From Puccinia triticina (lineage: Eukaryota > Basidiomycota > Pucciniomycetes > Pucciniales > Pucciniaceae): DNA of 64,000 bases. How positions within the stretch are numbered: the stretch's first letter is position 1; every line of letters starts with the position of its first letter. The translations under genes and the position numbers were made by a program. Of the stretch, positions 1 to 12,668 are shown in pieces. A model generated the notes under the pieces. It was given only the letters and a program-made list of their open reading frames with translations, made no database searches and was not told where the DNA came from. The DNA lies in assembly GCF_026914185.1 (NCBI RefSeq), contig NC_070568.1:3244001-3308000 (forward strand), in the 5' to 3' direction.

Positions 1-3000
1 GGAGCGCAAGGCTGTCAGCACAAACACACATATACATACATAAGCAGGAGAGAAATAAGTACAGAGAGGGGGGAATGGTACCATCATCAGCCAGCCTTGG
101 TAGATCGCGACGGGGGCGAAGTACAGGACGGAGGAGAAGACGGCTTGGATGACAGAGATGATGAGGCCACTAGAAATGAAGCAGCCGATCAGCTGTCTCT
201 CTCTTTGTCAAAGATTAAGCGGAGTGGGGGACGGACCGATGGATGACGAATTGGGCGAGTTTAGCGGAGCGTTTGTAGGAGTTTCTGCCGTGCCAGAGCA
301 GCAACTTGGTGAGGAAGGAGAACTGATTGATGGAGAAGTCGGCGGCGAGCGAGGCCTGTTTGCCCTCTTTCCCTACGATCCCTACGCCGACGTCTGCGGC
401 CTGGATCATGCTGACGTCGTTGCCGCCGTCGCCGATGCAACACACCCGTTTCTGGGTGTACCGTCGGATGAGCATGGCGATCTCCGCTTTCTGGGTCGGC
501 GAACATCGACAGGCTACTACGACTGGCAACTTCGTCGTCACCTCGATGAACTCGCTCTCGAAGTAGCTCAGACAACTCGCCAGGGATCCGCCGTCGATCA
601 CCAAACAACAGTCCTGTTTCTGCTGCAGAAACTCGAGCTCTTTCTGCACTTTTTCTGGGCCCTCGAGCTTGGAGACTTGGTGGATGTATTGGCCCCTGGA
701 GACCAGCTTGCTGGAGATCGCGATGCACGTCGCCGTCTCGATCTTGTCCCCCGTCAGCATCCAGATCTTCAGCCCGGCGTTCCGGAGTAGCTCCAGTGTG
801 CTCTTCACGTCCTCCTGCAACTTGTCCTCTACCCCGGTCACCCCGAGTAGCTCGAGGTTGTTCTCCAGCTCCTCGGAGACAACCCTCTGGATCGCTTCCT
901 GTCGGTCGTCGGCCCCCATGTCCACCCGCGCCGAAAGGTATCTCCGCGTGAACCGGTGGTAGGCCTCGTTGGAGAGCTTCTTCTTGGCCATCACTAAGGT
1001 CCGTAGCCCTTCTCGGGACATGTTGTCGCACTCCTCCTCGAGCCAATCGTTCGATTGGACGATCTTGGCCATCACCGCATCCGCGCCCTTCTGGTAAAAC
1101 GTCACCTCCCCCGTCAGCTTCTCCCGGATGATGATCCCCATCCGCTTCGACTCCGACGTGAACGGGAAGATCTCCAGCACTTCGAACTCTAATTTCTGCC
1201 CCGACGTCGTCCGTAACGTCATCCCGCTTCGGTCCCGCGAAACTAACTTCAACCCGACCGATTCCGTGTACGCTACTATGGCTACTTCGTCTGGTGAGGA
1301 TGCTTGGTATGTCACCGAGCCGTCGTCATTGATAACAGGCGTCACCTTTCAATGAACAGATTGAATATCAATTTTGCTCTGAATTTTGATTCATAACTCT
1401 TGGAGCTCTTCTTACATTATGACATAAGCCCAGACCCAAGATGACATCCTTGACCCTCGAAGACATGTCTCGTCGCCCCCGAGTAGCCAATAATGAAGCA
1501 GTCGGCAAGCCAGAGCCAGCCGGATGACCGAGCGGATCGGGCGCGTTCTCTCCAAAGGCTGTGGCCAATTGGAGCGCCACTTCGTCCATCGAATCAAGCC
1601 CGTATGCCATCGTACCCATATGCAACTTCTTCAATTCCATCTCTTTCAAAAAAAAGGACATTGTTCAGGTTAGTGTTCAGTAGTGGAATAAGGATAGGAG
1701 ATTGGGAGGGTACCGTTTTGTGTCAACGTGCCCGTCTTGTCCGACAGTAGATATTCGATCCGGCCCAGTTCTTCCGGAAGCGTGCTCGTCCTGACGATCG
1801 TCCCTGGGATCTCGGGGTCGTTCTCGATCTGATGGGCGTAGACGGTCTTGCCCATGTCCAAGTTGACCCGCAAGCTGAAGAGTGTGTATCAACAAACTGA
1901 AAAAGAAACTGTGTGTGTGTGCGTGTTTAGGGAGAAGGGGGGGCTTACGAGATGGGGATGATGGAGCTGAAGAGGATGAGGAAGCGGACGACGTAGATCC
2001 ACCATGGGCCTCTGAAGCCGTTCAAGGCCACTAAGGCGACGGACAGAGTGAAAGTGACGATGCAGAGGATCTTGGCCAGCTGGTTGATCTCGATGTCTAG
2101 AAGACTGGTCTTTGTTTTCGGGTAGGAGGTGTTCATGACCGCCCGGGTCTCGGTGCCGGTGTAGATGACCAAGCCGACCGCTTGTCCGGCGGCCAGGACG
2201 GTGTTCGCCCAGAGCACGTTCTCCGAGGTGATCGGCACCTTGCTGGTCTCTGTCGAGGTGGGCGAGCTTGCGGAGTGGTGGGGTAGGATCTCGTGGATCG
2301 AGTTGATCTCGATGTCGTCGATCGAGTCCCGGACTGGGTCGAGATCGTCGCCGAGGTTAGGATGCCGGTTCTCAGCCGGCTCTTCCTCTGCACTTCTACC
2401 CCCTCCCCCTCCCCCTGCTCCTACGCTTTGACGCGAATGGATGAGTAGGGTGCCGTTGAAGGTGTGGATGTCCATGATCGGCTTGTCGGCATAGACCTCG
2501 AGTCGAGTGGTGTGGTCGTTCTTCTTGCCCTGGCCGTTGTTGACGTTGCTGGCCAGACGGTGGTCATCATCGATAGAGGAGAGGCCGTCGAGGGCGAGCA
2601 AGCCGGCATCGCCGTCGGCCAGGTTCTGGGTGAACTCGAGAGCCAGCTTGAGTTTCCAGTCGGTCTCGCCGTCGAGCTGGTCGGTGCGGATGAAGCATGA
2701 GCCCGAGGCTTGGTCGGAGGTGCGGAGGAGGACGAGGTCGGCGGGGACGCGCATGTTCTTGTCCAGGAGGAGGATGTCGCCTACCCTGATCTGGGCCGAG
2801 GGGATCGTCTTGATCGGCAGGAGGGTGGTGCTCGGGATAGTTTCGCCCTGGATCTGGCTGACTGTGGATGCATGGTGGGAGTTCGAGAGCGGGTTGGCGG
2901 AGTGGTTTGAGGAGGACCAGTCTAGGATTTGGTAGCGGGTCGAGTTGGCGATCGAGTCGCGCTGTCGGCGAAGATAGTCGTCGTGGGCCTCCTTGCCGAT

Positions 3001-3619
3001 GGTGATGACGAGTACGAAGGCAAGTGGGGCGACGTAGGTCATCAATAGCCCGATCCGCAGCGCGGGGACGAACTGGGAGACGGCGACGGCGAGGAAGTAG
3101 AGGTTGAAGAAAAACTTGAATTGTTCGTAGAGGACGAGTGGGATGAAGCTGATGAGGTTGTATTTCTGATTCCGGACGATGTTGGGTGGGAAGCGAGATC
3201 TGAAATGGTCTGTTGGGGTTCCCCAGTCAGTTTATTGAGATGGATATGTGTAAACAGGGCTTCTCACCCTTCTACATACACGCACCGGGAGGGTTGAATG
3301 GGATCGTTCTGGATTTTCCGGAGTAGGTCTGCGTTCCGAGTCTTCTGATCCGTTCGGTCCATGACTCTGCTTCGATCGAGGGGGCGATTAGAGAGGCTGG
3401 TTTGGGAGTGTGTGTCCTGTGCTGGTCGAGCAGGCCAGCTCGTTCTTCTTCTTCTTCAGCTTCTGTCCATGATGGTCCGTCTCTCGTGCCCTCGTCGTCC
3501 GAGTATTTCGCTTTCAGTTTCCCCTTCGGCGATGGCATGTCTGCTGCTTCTGGCGAGTTGTTGGTTTGGAGGGGATGGCTTGTGCAGTGTTTCGATTGCT
3601 GGTGGTGTTTTCGTGCCAT
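1..3619 (-). CDS. NEO1: NEO1-like P4-ATPase (phospholipid flippase), 3' end outside window
   Basis: Class-2 P4-ATPase of the Neo1/ATP9 type, expected to flip aminophospholipids across Golgi/endosomal membranes; in this group no Cdc50 partner is needed. Visible exons (minus): 3619-3282, 3199-1949, 1874-1714, 1642-1416, 1345-237, 169 to about 82, then beyond the window. Introns are 82, 74, 71, 70 and 67 bp with GT-AG ends. Motifs in order: NPPG and FPPNIV at the N-terminus, DGETDWK in the actuator domain, PISLRVN, phosphorylation site DKTGTLTQN (ending at the 1714 junction), CHNV, KGAD in the nucleotide pocket, MLTGDK, and [11 protein letters not shown]. The last visible exon encodes [18 protein letters not shown], a membrane segment. 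Joining all these exons gives an open frame. The start could be 3619 or the internal ATG at 3538. The splice after 82 is uncertain. The family is certain and the orthology very likely. Confidence 0.95.
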
Positions 3620-4382
3620 TCGATAGTCGGCGGTTGTTCTGGCCCCTCCCCCAAAACGGACCAGTTCTCTTAATTAGGCACCCGCCCCGGGGGAGACAGA
3701 ACCCCCTAAGGCCCCGTTTGGACACTCCAAGAAATTACCACATGCACACCATTTTTGGTCTGCATTGTGTAGCCGGGCTACAATAGAAGGGGCCTGACAG
3801 GTCCCGGACATGTTACGACACCCAGGAGGGTTCGTGAGGCATACTTTACAATGGTACGCCTCACGTACTCCTGTTACGATATATTTCATACACTTCTCTT
3901 TAGGCGCTCCGTAGCGCGTAGCGTTTGTCAAATGTCCCTTTCAAAAGAGACATTATTTCATGTATGTCAGATTGTCATTTCTAGTATTTCATATGTTGTT
4001 TAGTCAGAGACCTGTATATAAACAGGTCTCCTCTTGTACGGTTTCATTCTACCCCGAAATCACATCATTTCTCCATCGCATATATTGTGACCTCCCCTAG
4101 CCTCCTTTGAGTCTGTGTAGCGCCCCGGCACAATTGTTGTGCAATCCAAGTTTTTTGGAGTTGTGGTGTTCAAAATTGATTTTCAAACTACTTTCTACAT
4201 AAAATCATAAGAACTGCATGTCCAAAGTTTTGATGGGGTGGGTTCTCTTCATTTCAAACACCTCTGAAAACTTTGATAAATCTCATGATTTTGTGTAAAA
4301 TGATATTCAAAAATCAACTTTGAACACCCAAAGTGCAAATTGTTAGAGATAGGTATACACTTATGCGGAAACTATGTCTCAG
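3620..4382. other. Intergenic stretch upstream of the NEO1-like gene
   Basis: No coding frame that I recognise. It holds the presumed promoter of the flippase gene (near 3620-3720), a TATATAAA-like box near 4015 followed by pyrimidine-rich sequence that could be a piece of an old LTR, and a foldback sequence (separate entry). No clear target duplication could be found for an LTR here. Confidence 0.4.
4130..4346. repeat. Short AT-rich foldback (MITE-like)
   Basis: The left part (GGTGTTCAAAATTGATTTT near 4166) is repeated in inverted orientation near 4310-4333 (AAAATCAACTTTGAACACC) with few mismatches, giving arms of roughly 60 bp. The total of about 0.2 kb fits a non-coding miniature inverted-repeat element. 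No target duplication was identified. Confidence 0.45.
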
Positions 4383-4779
4383 TGTAAAGAACACGGCCTT
4401 TTTTCACTTCAAAACCTTAGAACTTTTACTCTTTTATGTGTTTTTGGACTTTTGTCTGTGTATAACCTCTGATGTGTAACTTGAGATGAATTGTATTTAT
4501 AACAAAGATTTTGAGATGATGAGGAAAATAACAAAATAAATCTCTTAAAGAAAAAGGGAAAATACAATGATTCTTTGAATATATATATATGAAAATAACT
4601 TTAGAATTTGAGAGAACATCTTAAAGTGTAGAAACTATCTAATCTGATCGATCCTTTGTTGTTGTCTAATGAGCGCATCTCTTGATCCGTGCGCGTCACA
4701 TAGAAACTTTTGTAGATAATAGATTTTTTGTTTTGATTTTCAAACTTTTTGTTTCATGGTTTCCGACCCGAGTTTGACA
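4383..4779 (-). repeat. 3' LTR of the 4.4-10.8 kb gypsy element
   Basis: Direct repeat of 10414-10809. The outer end reads AGTTTGACA on the plus strand. It contains a TATATATATA tract and follows the integrase/chromodomain frame in element orientation. Confidence 0.85.
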
Positions 4780-4798
4780 AAATGGCCTGCCATATACC

Positions 4799-6464
4799 CT
4801 ACATCTTGATCTTGATGAATTTATTTGAGGGCAATATAATTGGCGAGATCCCAAATTTATCATGAAATGTCTTCAAAAAGTCAAGCATGTTTTCCGCAAA
4901 ATGCCCTGCCCATATCCATGAGTTGTCTGCCGTAGTACCATGTCGCCAAGTCACCAAATATTTGTGTCTATTTTGTATCAATCTTCGATAACCAATGATG
5001 GATTCTATATCAGATTCATCATCAAACCGTTCCGGCTTGCCCTTGTGCAGCTTGGGTGGTGGTGGTTCCCTTCTTCCCGGAAAAGACCGTGGGTTAACAT
5101 AAGCTACTAATACCGAGGAATGGAAAACTGGGTGAATACAACGCAATTCCTGAGGGAGTGATAAACAAAAAGCCTCATTTCCTATCTGTTGCACTATTCT
5201 AAACGGCCCTAGTTTTTTGAAATCCAATTTTCCCGAAGGCCTCTTTGTGGTGATGTTGTGACGCAGCAGCCAAACCCAATCCCCTTCTCGAAAAGTTGGT
5301 CCTTCCTGTGCCCGTTTATCAAAGTATTCCTTTTGGATCTCCTTTGCCCTAACCATGTATTTTTTCAAAGAATGATGAATGTCAGCTAATTTCTTGATCA
5401 ATTCATCTGCTGCGGGCACCAGAGATCCTCCCATGAGAGTATTCATCCTTGGGTGGAAAGCAAATTGCGCAAAAAATGGGGAATATCCTGTTGAAGCTGC
5501 AACCGAGGTGTTGAAAACTAGTTTGGCCATGAGAAGCAAAGATGCCCAGTCGTCCTGTCGATCTGAAACAAAGTGACATATGTAAGTTTTCATTGTTTGA
5601 TATGTTTGTTCTGTTTGACCATCTGTTATTGGATGCCATGCAGTGGAAGGTGCCGGTCTGATGCAAAGTAGCCTCTGAACTTCTTTCCAAAATTTAGACA
5701 CAAAGATGGCTCCTTGATCTGAGACAATTTTGTCCGGTAATCCATGAAATCTAATGAAACGGTCCAAAAACACATAAGCAAATTCTTCCGCCGTCCAAGT
5801 TTTGCAAGCCAGAATAAAATGTGCTGCTTTTGAAAAATGGTCTACTATAACCAATATTGAATCAAATGTTCTTGAAATTGGGAGTTTGACTACAAAGTCA
5901 ATTCCAATTATACTCCAAGGTCTTTCTGGAATTGACAATGGAACCATCAATCCTGGCGGCTTTTGATTCAAATGCTTTGCCTTTTGACAAGATAAACACG
6001 ACTTCGTATATTTCAGTACATCTGATTGGATACCCTGCCAATTAAACAATTGCATGATATTCTGAAGAGTTTTCAGCAATCCTAAATGTCCCGCCAAGAT
6101 GTCATCATGGAACGTTTGCAAAAATAATGGGTTGAATTGCAAGTGGAACAAAAATACAATCCTTTAACCACCATAGACCTTGTTCAAATTGGAGCGGGGA
6201 TTCTTCATTCTCTGTATCTCCTTTCGGTGGTTCATTGAGATATGCCTTCCTAAGAATGTCTAACATATTTCTTGATGGTTGAAAAAACATGTGATCAGCG
6301 TGACATCCCAAATCAATGATCTCATTCTCTATCTTATCCATTGCATTTGCTGAGTTGCATTTCTCAATCACCAAGCTTTCCTGATTCCCCAATTCTGTTA
6401 ACTTCATCATGTCCTGGTCCTTTTGGAACATAACCCTCTTTGTGTCCTCTGATTCATCATCCAC
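4799..6464 (-). pseudogene. Integrase with chromodomain, decayed
   Basis: Two overlapping frames (6464-6105, 6151-4799). The longer one has the zinc-binding region (HLGLL...CLSCQKAKH), catalytic core Asp in IGIDFV, Asp in VSDQGAIF and Glu in DGQTEQTYQ, a GPFRI (GPY/F) module, and a C-terminal chromodomain-like tail (YLVTWRHGTTADNSWIWAGHF). A chromodomain targets integration to heterochromatin in chromoviruses. The core is intact over 450 codons, but the N-terminal zinc half is split by a frameshift. Confidence 0.85.
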
Positions 6465-6506
6465 AACAAAATCTGGGCGCCGTGTTGCTGGATCTGCCGG
6501 ATTGTT

Positions 6507-8012
6507 TCAACCTGAGACATGCTTTATAACAAAATGGAATGATGAAAGTTTTACTGCCCATCTTGCTTGTTGCTTGGACAGGTTTTGATTATCCATAAAA
6601 TATTTCAGATTTGCATGATTGGACATTACTATGAAGGGTTCATTCGTGTCGATCAACCAAGCTCTCCATTCTTCAAATGCCGACACAATTGCGTAAAGTG
6701 CCTGATCATGAACCTGCCAAAGAGATTCTCGAGGCATCAGCTTCCTAGAAAGAAAAGAAACTGGATGGAGATCCCCTTTCTCATCTGGTTGACACAAAAC
6801 TCCCGATATGGCATATTCCGAACTGTCTACAAACAAAATTCGTTGCTTAGAAAAGTCAAAGTGTATCAACAGAGGGGCCCTGGTAAAACATTTCTTTAAA
6901 AAGGAAAACAAAAGACTGCAATCTTCCTTTTCTAAGTTTTTTGGAACATCCACTCCCTTTTTTGTTAACACCGTGAGCAGTGCCGTTATCTCTGAAAATC
7001 TGTGAATAAACTTCCGATAAAAATTAGCAAATTCCAGAAATTTTTGTAGATGAAAAACTGATGCCGGGTACAGCCATTGAAACACCGTCTCCATTTTAAT
7101 CCCTTCCAGTGATATATCAAACCTTAGAAAAGAAACTTTGTCAACATAAAATGAACATTATTTTGGAGAAGCAAACAGAAAATTATCCTTGAGCCTAGAA
7201 AACACCTGCTGAACGTGTTCCCTATGTTCTGCCCTGTTCTTCAAAAATATTAAAATATTGTCAATGTAAACAAAGCACAAAACATGCAAAAATTCCCGTA
7301 AGACATGTTGAATAAATTGCTGAAAACATGCCGGAGCATTTTCCAAACCAAACGGCATGACTAAATACTCATACAATCCCCACGGAGTTCTAAATGCTGT
7401 CTTCCACTCATGCCCTTCTTTCACCCTTAACAGGTTAAACACTGCCTTGAGATCAATCTTTGAGAAAAACTTGCATCCTTGTAATTGATTTAACAACTGT
7501 CCCAATATGGGAATTGGGTAGCTGTCTCTTACTGTTAAGGAGTTCAAACCTCAATAATCCACACAAGGACAAGGTTTCTTACCAGGCACTCTCACAAAAA
7601 AGATTGGCGCCGCTGCGCTAGATGAAGACACTCAAATAAAACCTTTTTTCAAATTCTCATCAATATACTCTTTAAGCTGTGCTAACTCTACAATGGATAA
7701 ATTGTATAACCCCCTGAACAGAGGAATAGCTCCTTCCCGTAAGTCAATGGAAATATCCATGTCCCAATGCGGTGGGAGGGTACAATTATCCTGGGGACAA
7801 AAAACGTTAGCAAACTTTTCAAATTCAGGTGGTAAACGAAAAGGGTTTTCAGAGATGGAAGCAATACATGCAGAGAAGTCGGCTTTACCTTCAAGCCCCT
7901 CCCCAAGATCCAAAGAATCAATGACAAAGACTTGAGTCAACCCTAACGTGAAGCAATGACCATGCTCCATGCTCCCCGACACGCTCCAGGTCTGGCAATC
8001 CAACAATGGCAA
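6507..8012 (-). pseudogene. Reverse transcriptase / RNase H remnant
   Basis: Open pieces 8012-7632, 7547-7158 and 7094-6507. RT motifs: LKEYIDENLKKGFI, SKIDLKAVFNLLRV (motif A Asp kept), MPFGLENAPACFQQ, and the catalytic box, which reads YIDN instead of YIDD near 7260. RNase H starts at FVDSSEYAISGVLCQPD and continues through WQVHDQALYAIV. Stops and frame changes plus the YIDN change make it non-functional. The second Asp change (GAT to AAT after GAC) fits a CpG to CpA mutation. Confidence 0.85.
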
Positions 8013-8198
8013 CCCAAAGATTGCGTCAACTGATCCAAGTCAAGTGATTCCAAAGGTACTGTTGAACTGTACCGGTTGATTGTTGATTGACAAGAGTGTG
8101 ATTTTACCGGCCTAATTGTGAGTGACCGTCCCTCCTACTCCTGGTTGTCCGTCAAATCCAACACCCTTGATGGCCATCTTGCGTTGGTGAGAAGAAAG

Positions 8199-8471
8199 TC
8201 AATTTTCCCAAATTAACCAATCACTGATGAAGTTTGCCATAGATCCTGTGTCCACAAGAACTGACGCAATCACCAAATTCAAACCCGCCGTTTGAAATGA
8301 TACCGGAATCAAAATCCTGCCTGCCTTTGAACAATCCAGTCGCACTTGAACCGTAGCCACCGGAATCACGTCCTCTTCATCTTGAGGTTCGTTGTATCCA
8401 ACCTGAGTTTCCAAAACTGCTCCCGGTGCTGAATCCCCCACCGACTCTGCTCCTAATGGACTTTCAACCAC
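8199..8471 (-). pseudogene. Retropepsin-like protease remnant
   Basis: Contains VLVDTGSMANFIS, the DTG active-site motif of retroviral-type aspartic proteases, preceded by a conserved beta-strand-like stretch. It lies between gag and RT as in Ty3/gypsy pol. It is cut off from the RT frame by stops between 8199 and 8012. Confidence 0.75.
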
Positions 8472-8615
8472 ACTATTCCAATTCCAGCTAGGATGTTGAG
8501 GGATCTGGTGGCTGGAGGTGGTCCTTTGGGATACAGAGGTAGCCGTTGAACGCTACTTTCCCCAGGAGGTCTAACCCCAAAGGAAATTTCTGCCACTTGC
8601 AAAGGCACTGCATTC

Positions 8616-10308
8616 TCATATTGCTCCACGAATTTCTTTCACCAAGACTCCCATGTTAGGACAGTTGTAAGCGTTGATGTGATTGGGAGAACTTGTTTGC
8701 TGTAAACATCTAAAGCAAACTTGCTGTGCCATACAGACCGTACGGAATAGGGCCTCAAACTTTTGTTCCGGTGTTTGGGCAGCGCGATAAGTTGAAGTGG
8801 AGTCAATGTCCATGGCATCAGGAGCTTGAACCAACGTTTTGGGATGTTGATAAAAATGGGTGGGGGGATGGTGGACTGGAAAAGACGACGACTGCCCGTG
8901 CTTTCCTTTTTCTTTTGCTTTCTTCTTGCTAAATTCTTGATCTGTAGAGCCGCACTGAGGGCCATGCTCATCTTTGTCGCCAGATTAGGAGTTGTCAGCC
9001 AAGCATCTGACATTGCCTTGTCAACAATGTTGTCATTCAACCCTTCCACGTATTTTTCAATCATTGCTTCCTCCGAGTTAATCACCAAGTGACACAGTGA
9101 TTGATAGTGCACATTGTACTCAGCTACCGTCCGGTTTCCTTGAACACACACCTCAAGATTCCTCCTTGCCATTTCCCCCGCAAATTTATCCCCAAAATCT
9201 TTGACCAATCCTTTCTCAAAAGCCTGTACCGTCAGCAACATGGGGTGTTGAAATGGAAGCCGATTTAAATCCGCATATTGATCAAAAACTTTCTGAGCCC
9301 TGGTGTTGGTGAGAATGAGGGAATTGTACCAATATTCCGCAGGACTGGATTCTTGATTTGCGTCCAAAGGTTTGAAGCCAAAGTGTCAAGAGATCCAAAC
9401 AATCATCCGTGCTTGAGACAAGAAGAAGGCCTCCCGAGGATAGAGATAATCGCGAATCAATTGGAGAAAACAAGACAAATGTCGTGGATCTCCGGAGAAG
9501 GAACAAATGCAAACCGAGCAAAATTTGGAGCCCCCGCCGGTGGTGCTGCTGGAACCTCTTCAAATTTGACTGGAGGAGGAGGAGGGTGTTGTCATAAATT
9601 GGTATCCTTCATGATCACAATCAACTTTTCCAACCCTGATGCCGTTCTCCCCACTTGCTTGTCCAAAAAATCCAAACGTTGCTCCTGGGACATTGGTTGT
9701 TGGTGATCCTCACCCATTTGGAGGTTTGATGTAGATGAAGATTGATGGTCCCCCAAGATGTTTTGATCCATTTGATACTGTGTAAGAGGAATAGAGGAAC
9801 AAGAAGCAACAGAGTTAATAATGTTATTGACCTGCAAATGAAGAAGCTTGGTGTCTAAGGAAATTTGTTGGGCCTGTTGTTGAATTTGGGAATGTAGGAG
9901 TTGAGAGCAAGAGAGGTATTGATTGCTGGGCCAATATCGCACCGCTTGTGAATACAGAGAGGCGACCCGCATGGGAGATAAGCTCGTGGAAGCTTGTGGG
10001 AGATGAGGGGGGTTCTTTTGACCAAAGTCTCTTGCCTGTGAATTTTCAGTACAGTCCAAAATACTACTGCTTTGTTGGAGTGGAGATGGAACCGCCGGGA
10101 GATGTTGTCTTTGCGGAGAAGTGGTCGGTGAGAACCACTGTTGAGAATCGCCAGAAAAAGAAGGGGAAGGAGACCCAGAACGGTCCAAATCCCCGTCAAA
10201 AAATGTATCTGGAGAGTATGACGGAATGGTGCATGATGGTACTGAATATGCATCTGTAGGGAGTTTAACTATGTTGACCTGAAAACTATGACTGTGTCTG
10301 TGATACAA
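8616..10308 (-). pseudogene. Gag remnant (gypsy, 4.4-10.8 kb element)
   Basis: Three open pieces in different frames: 10308-9592 (Q- and S-rich, coiled-coil-like C-terminus), 9367-8639 (retrotransposon gag domain, ending in a basic RRKQKKK stretch) and 8834-8616, which contains a zinc knuckle of CX2C...HX5C form (CFRC then HINAYNC). The capsid/nucleocapsid layout matches Ty3/gypsy Gag. Frameshifts separate the pieces, so no full Gag can be made. Confidence 0.75.
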
Positions 10309-10413
10309 AAACTATGTCTGTTTCTGTAATACAAAAAGCTATGACTACAAAACTGTATACTATATATTTATACTCTACTACTTTCAAGTGTTTTTTAGAT
10401 GAGAGATTTATAA

Positions 10414-10809
10414 TTTAAAGAACGCGGCCTTTTTTCACTTCAAAACCTTAGAACTTTTACTCTTTTATGTGTTTTTGGACTTTTGTCTGTGTATAACCTC
10501 TGACGTGTAACCTGAAATGAATTGTATTTATAACAAAGATTTTGAGATGATAAGGAAAATAAAAAAATAAATCTCTTTAAGAAAAAGGGAAAATAGAACA
10601 ATTCTTTGAATATATATATATGAAAATAACTTTAGAATTTGGTAGAACATTTAAAGTGTAGAAACTATCTAATCTGATTGATCCTTTGTTGTTGTCTACT
10701 GAGCGCATCTCTTGATTGGTGCGCGTCGCGTAAAAACTTTCGTAGATAATAATTTTTTTGTTTTGATTTTCAAACTTTTTGTTTCATGGTTTCCGACCCA
10801 AGTTTGACA
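10414..10809 (-). repeat. 5' LTR of the 4.4-10.8 kb gypsy element
   Basis: Direct repeat of 4383-4779. In element orientation it begins TGTCAAACTTGGG. The inner end near 10414 is less certain because the terminal dinucleotide is not conserved between the two copies. Confidence 0.8.
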
Positions 10810-11214
10810 CTTAGCATCCAATTACTTTCCTCTTATGTACATAGATTCTTGGTGACAGGCACCAACCTTAACCTGTCATTGGTGCGCACATACACCACGG
10901 CTCCACTTGTAAAGTGAGTCGCGCGGCGGGCAGACCCTCCCATCAGATTTGGGTTGGGCCGTCCTGGCAGGACGTCAAGCAGCCCTTTGGGTCGGCCCGA
11001 CCCTGCCCAACCACCCATTGGCTGTTCCTCCTGACAGGGAGGGCAGGCCAACATTGTCTGACTGTGCCAACCCGCAAGGCAGCATGGTTGGCTTGTCCGA
11101 TAGGTCCGGCCAACCCATCTTCCCGGTGGGTCAGCATGGTCGGCTTGCCCTCAAGGTTGTCAACAGGTTGGCTGCCCCCAGAAATGAGCCGACCTTCCCA
11201 ACGAGTCACCGGAC
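10810..11214. other. GC-rich stretch without recognised gene
   Basis: Between the gypsy element and a hAT derivative. It is rich in GGTTGGC/GGCCAACC-type motifs, with open frames on both strands caused by GC content and no recognisable domain. I see no RNA gene or terminal repeats. Confidence 0.4.
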
Positions 11215-12411
11215 CAAGGGTGAAACAGCTGCGCTGGGCTGACATCAGCAGCACTTTTAGCGCAGCGCAGCGGTCCACCGCTGATTCTCCAGCCCAATCA
11301 GCGTTAGCGCAGCGGTCTGGCTGCTGCGCTGACGCTGATTTCAGCGTTATACCGCTGACAATTTCCGGTGATCAGCGTTAGCGCAGCGGATAAATGAGCG
11401 CTAAAGCTGACAAAAAGCGCAGCGCAGCAGAAATTGCGCTGAATTGCCGCTGACCGCTATTTCAGCTGTCAGCGCGCTGTTTCCACTGTGCAAGCGCTGA
11501 CGGCTGCCGCAGTGGAAGCGCCGCTGTCAGTGAGGCGCAGCGCATTTTTCTGCAGTGCGATTGATGATCACTGAGCTTATTCAAGAAACCTTTGAAGAAC
11601 GTGAAATTTATCTGAAATCACTTGAAGTTGAACCCAATCCACCTTTGAAACATACCAGCTTGGAGCGCCCACCCAATCCGGAGTCCAAAAGTGATGGGGA
11701 TGAGTTTAATTTTTATCCAATAAATTCCCAAGCAGTCCAACTCAACACCGAGATTGAGCGCTACACCAATGGTGATTTCCCCATAGACAAGAAGGGTTGT
11801 GTCTTAGCTTGGTGGAAGGTCAGTCTCAAACTTCCTTTTCTTTTTCCTCCTTAGTTCCTAATTGACTAATATTGATATTGACACTGTTTGATCAATTAAT
11901 TTTGTCAACTTATTGACGCTGCTCAGAAAAATCCCAAGTTCAAAAAATATCAAGAATCTTCCGCCGCAACAACCTCAAAACCCCATAAATAGTAGTCTAC
12001 TTTTAATTTTTTCTTGATTATCTTTCCTCAATCTTCTCCCCCCCCCCAAAAAAAAACTACAAAACCCCATAAAAAGTCACTTTTTTCATTGGTTTTTTTT
12101 AGAATGTTGTACCTAGATCAGCAGTTTTTAATTGCCGATATCAGCGGTTGACCAACTCGGATCAGCGGTTTTAGACCGCTGCGCAGCCGCTGATATCAGC
12201 GGTTTTCCGCTGAAAACAGCGTCAGCGCAGCGGTCCTGCAGCTGATTGCCCGCTGATTTAGCGCGCTAAATATATATTTTTTTTTCCGGTGAGACCAATC
12301 AGCGCTTAGCGCAGCGCCCCACCCGCTGATTGTCAGCTCAGTGCAGTGGGCGCAAAAAACGCTGCGCTGACCGCTTTTTGCGCTGTTTTCAGCGCAGCTG
12401 TTTCACCCTTG
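11215..12411. mobile_element. Non-autonomous hAT derivative, CAAGGGTG ends
   Basis: A perfect 22-bp terminal inverted repeat (11215-11236 and 12390-12411) begins CAAGGGTGAAACAGC, a typical hAT start. About 300 bp inside each end is packed with CAGCG/GCGCTG motifs in both orientations. The flanks ACCGGACC and ACCAGACT agree at 6 of 8 positions, both differences being transitions, which suits a decayed 8-bp hAT duplication. The interior keeps only one exon-like piece of a hAT transposase, so it is an internally deleted copy. Confidence 0.75.
11555..11818 (+). pseudogene. hAT transposase C-terminal fragment
   Basis: A short frame ending ERYTNGDFPIDKKG...LAWWK, followed by a GT donor at 11819, resembles the start of the hAT dimerisation domain (ERY...D.L.WWK). 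A possible next exon begins near 11937 (KNPKFKKYQ) but soon stops. Everything upstream (DNA-binding and catalytic parts) is missing. It is a leftover inside the 1.2-kb hAT derivative. Confidence 0.6.
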
Positions 12412-12668
12412 ACCAGACTGGTCAACCTTTCCGTTGTGGTGCTCCATTCCAAACCATAAGTAGTATTTTACTGTCTTCTTTTACATATATTCATCATTAC
12501 ACTGCCTATTACCCCACAACCCTTCACAAATACCTAATTATTATTGCAAATTCAGATTCTACGCCTCATTTCACCTGCAGTCACTCATACGTAGTACGCC
12601 TTTATCTTCAATGGTTCAATAGTTATAGAGGATATAAGACTTACAGAAAACCTACAGTCCTCATTAGT

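Larger units (their letters stand above)
4383..10809 (-). mobile_element. Ty3/gypsy chromovirus, decayed, full length
   Basis: Two direct repeats of about 396 bp (4383-4779 and 10414-10809) bound coding remnants in the order gag, protease, RT, RNase H, integrase, chromodomain on the minus strand, the Ty3/gypsy order. Flanks are CTCAG on the left and CTTAG on the right, a 5-bp target duplication with one mismatch. The LTRs differ at many sites (roughly 5 percent by eye), so the insertion is old. No tRNA primer-binding site is visible after the right-hand (5') LTR. Confidence 0.9.

Noticed and set aside
149..3786. Plus-strand frames over the flippase gene
   Set aside because: Mirror images of GC-rich coding exons on the minus strand.
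3811..4130. Solo LTR starting TGTTACGA
   Set aside because: A TATA-like box exists, but no matching 5-bp flanks or second end could be found.
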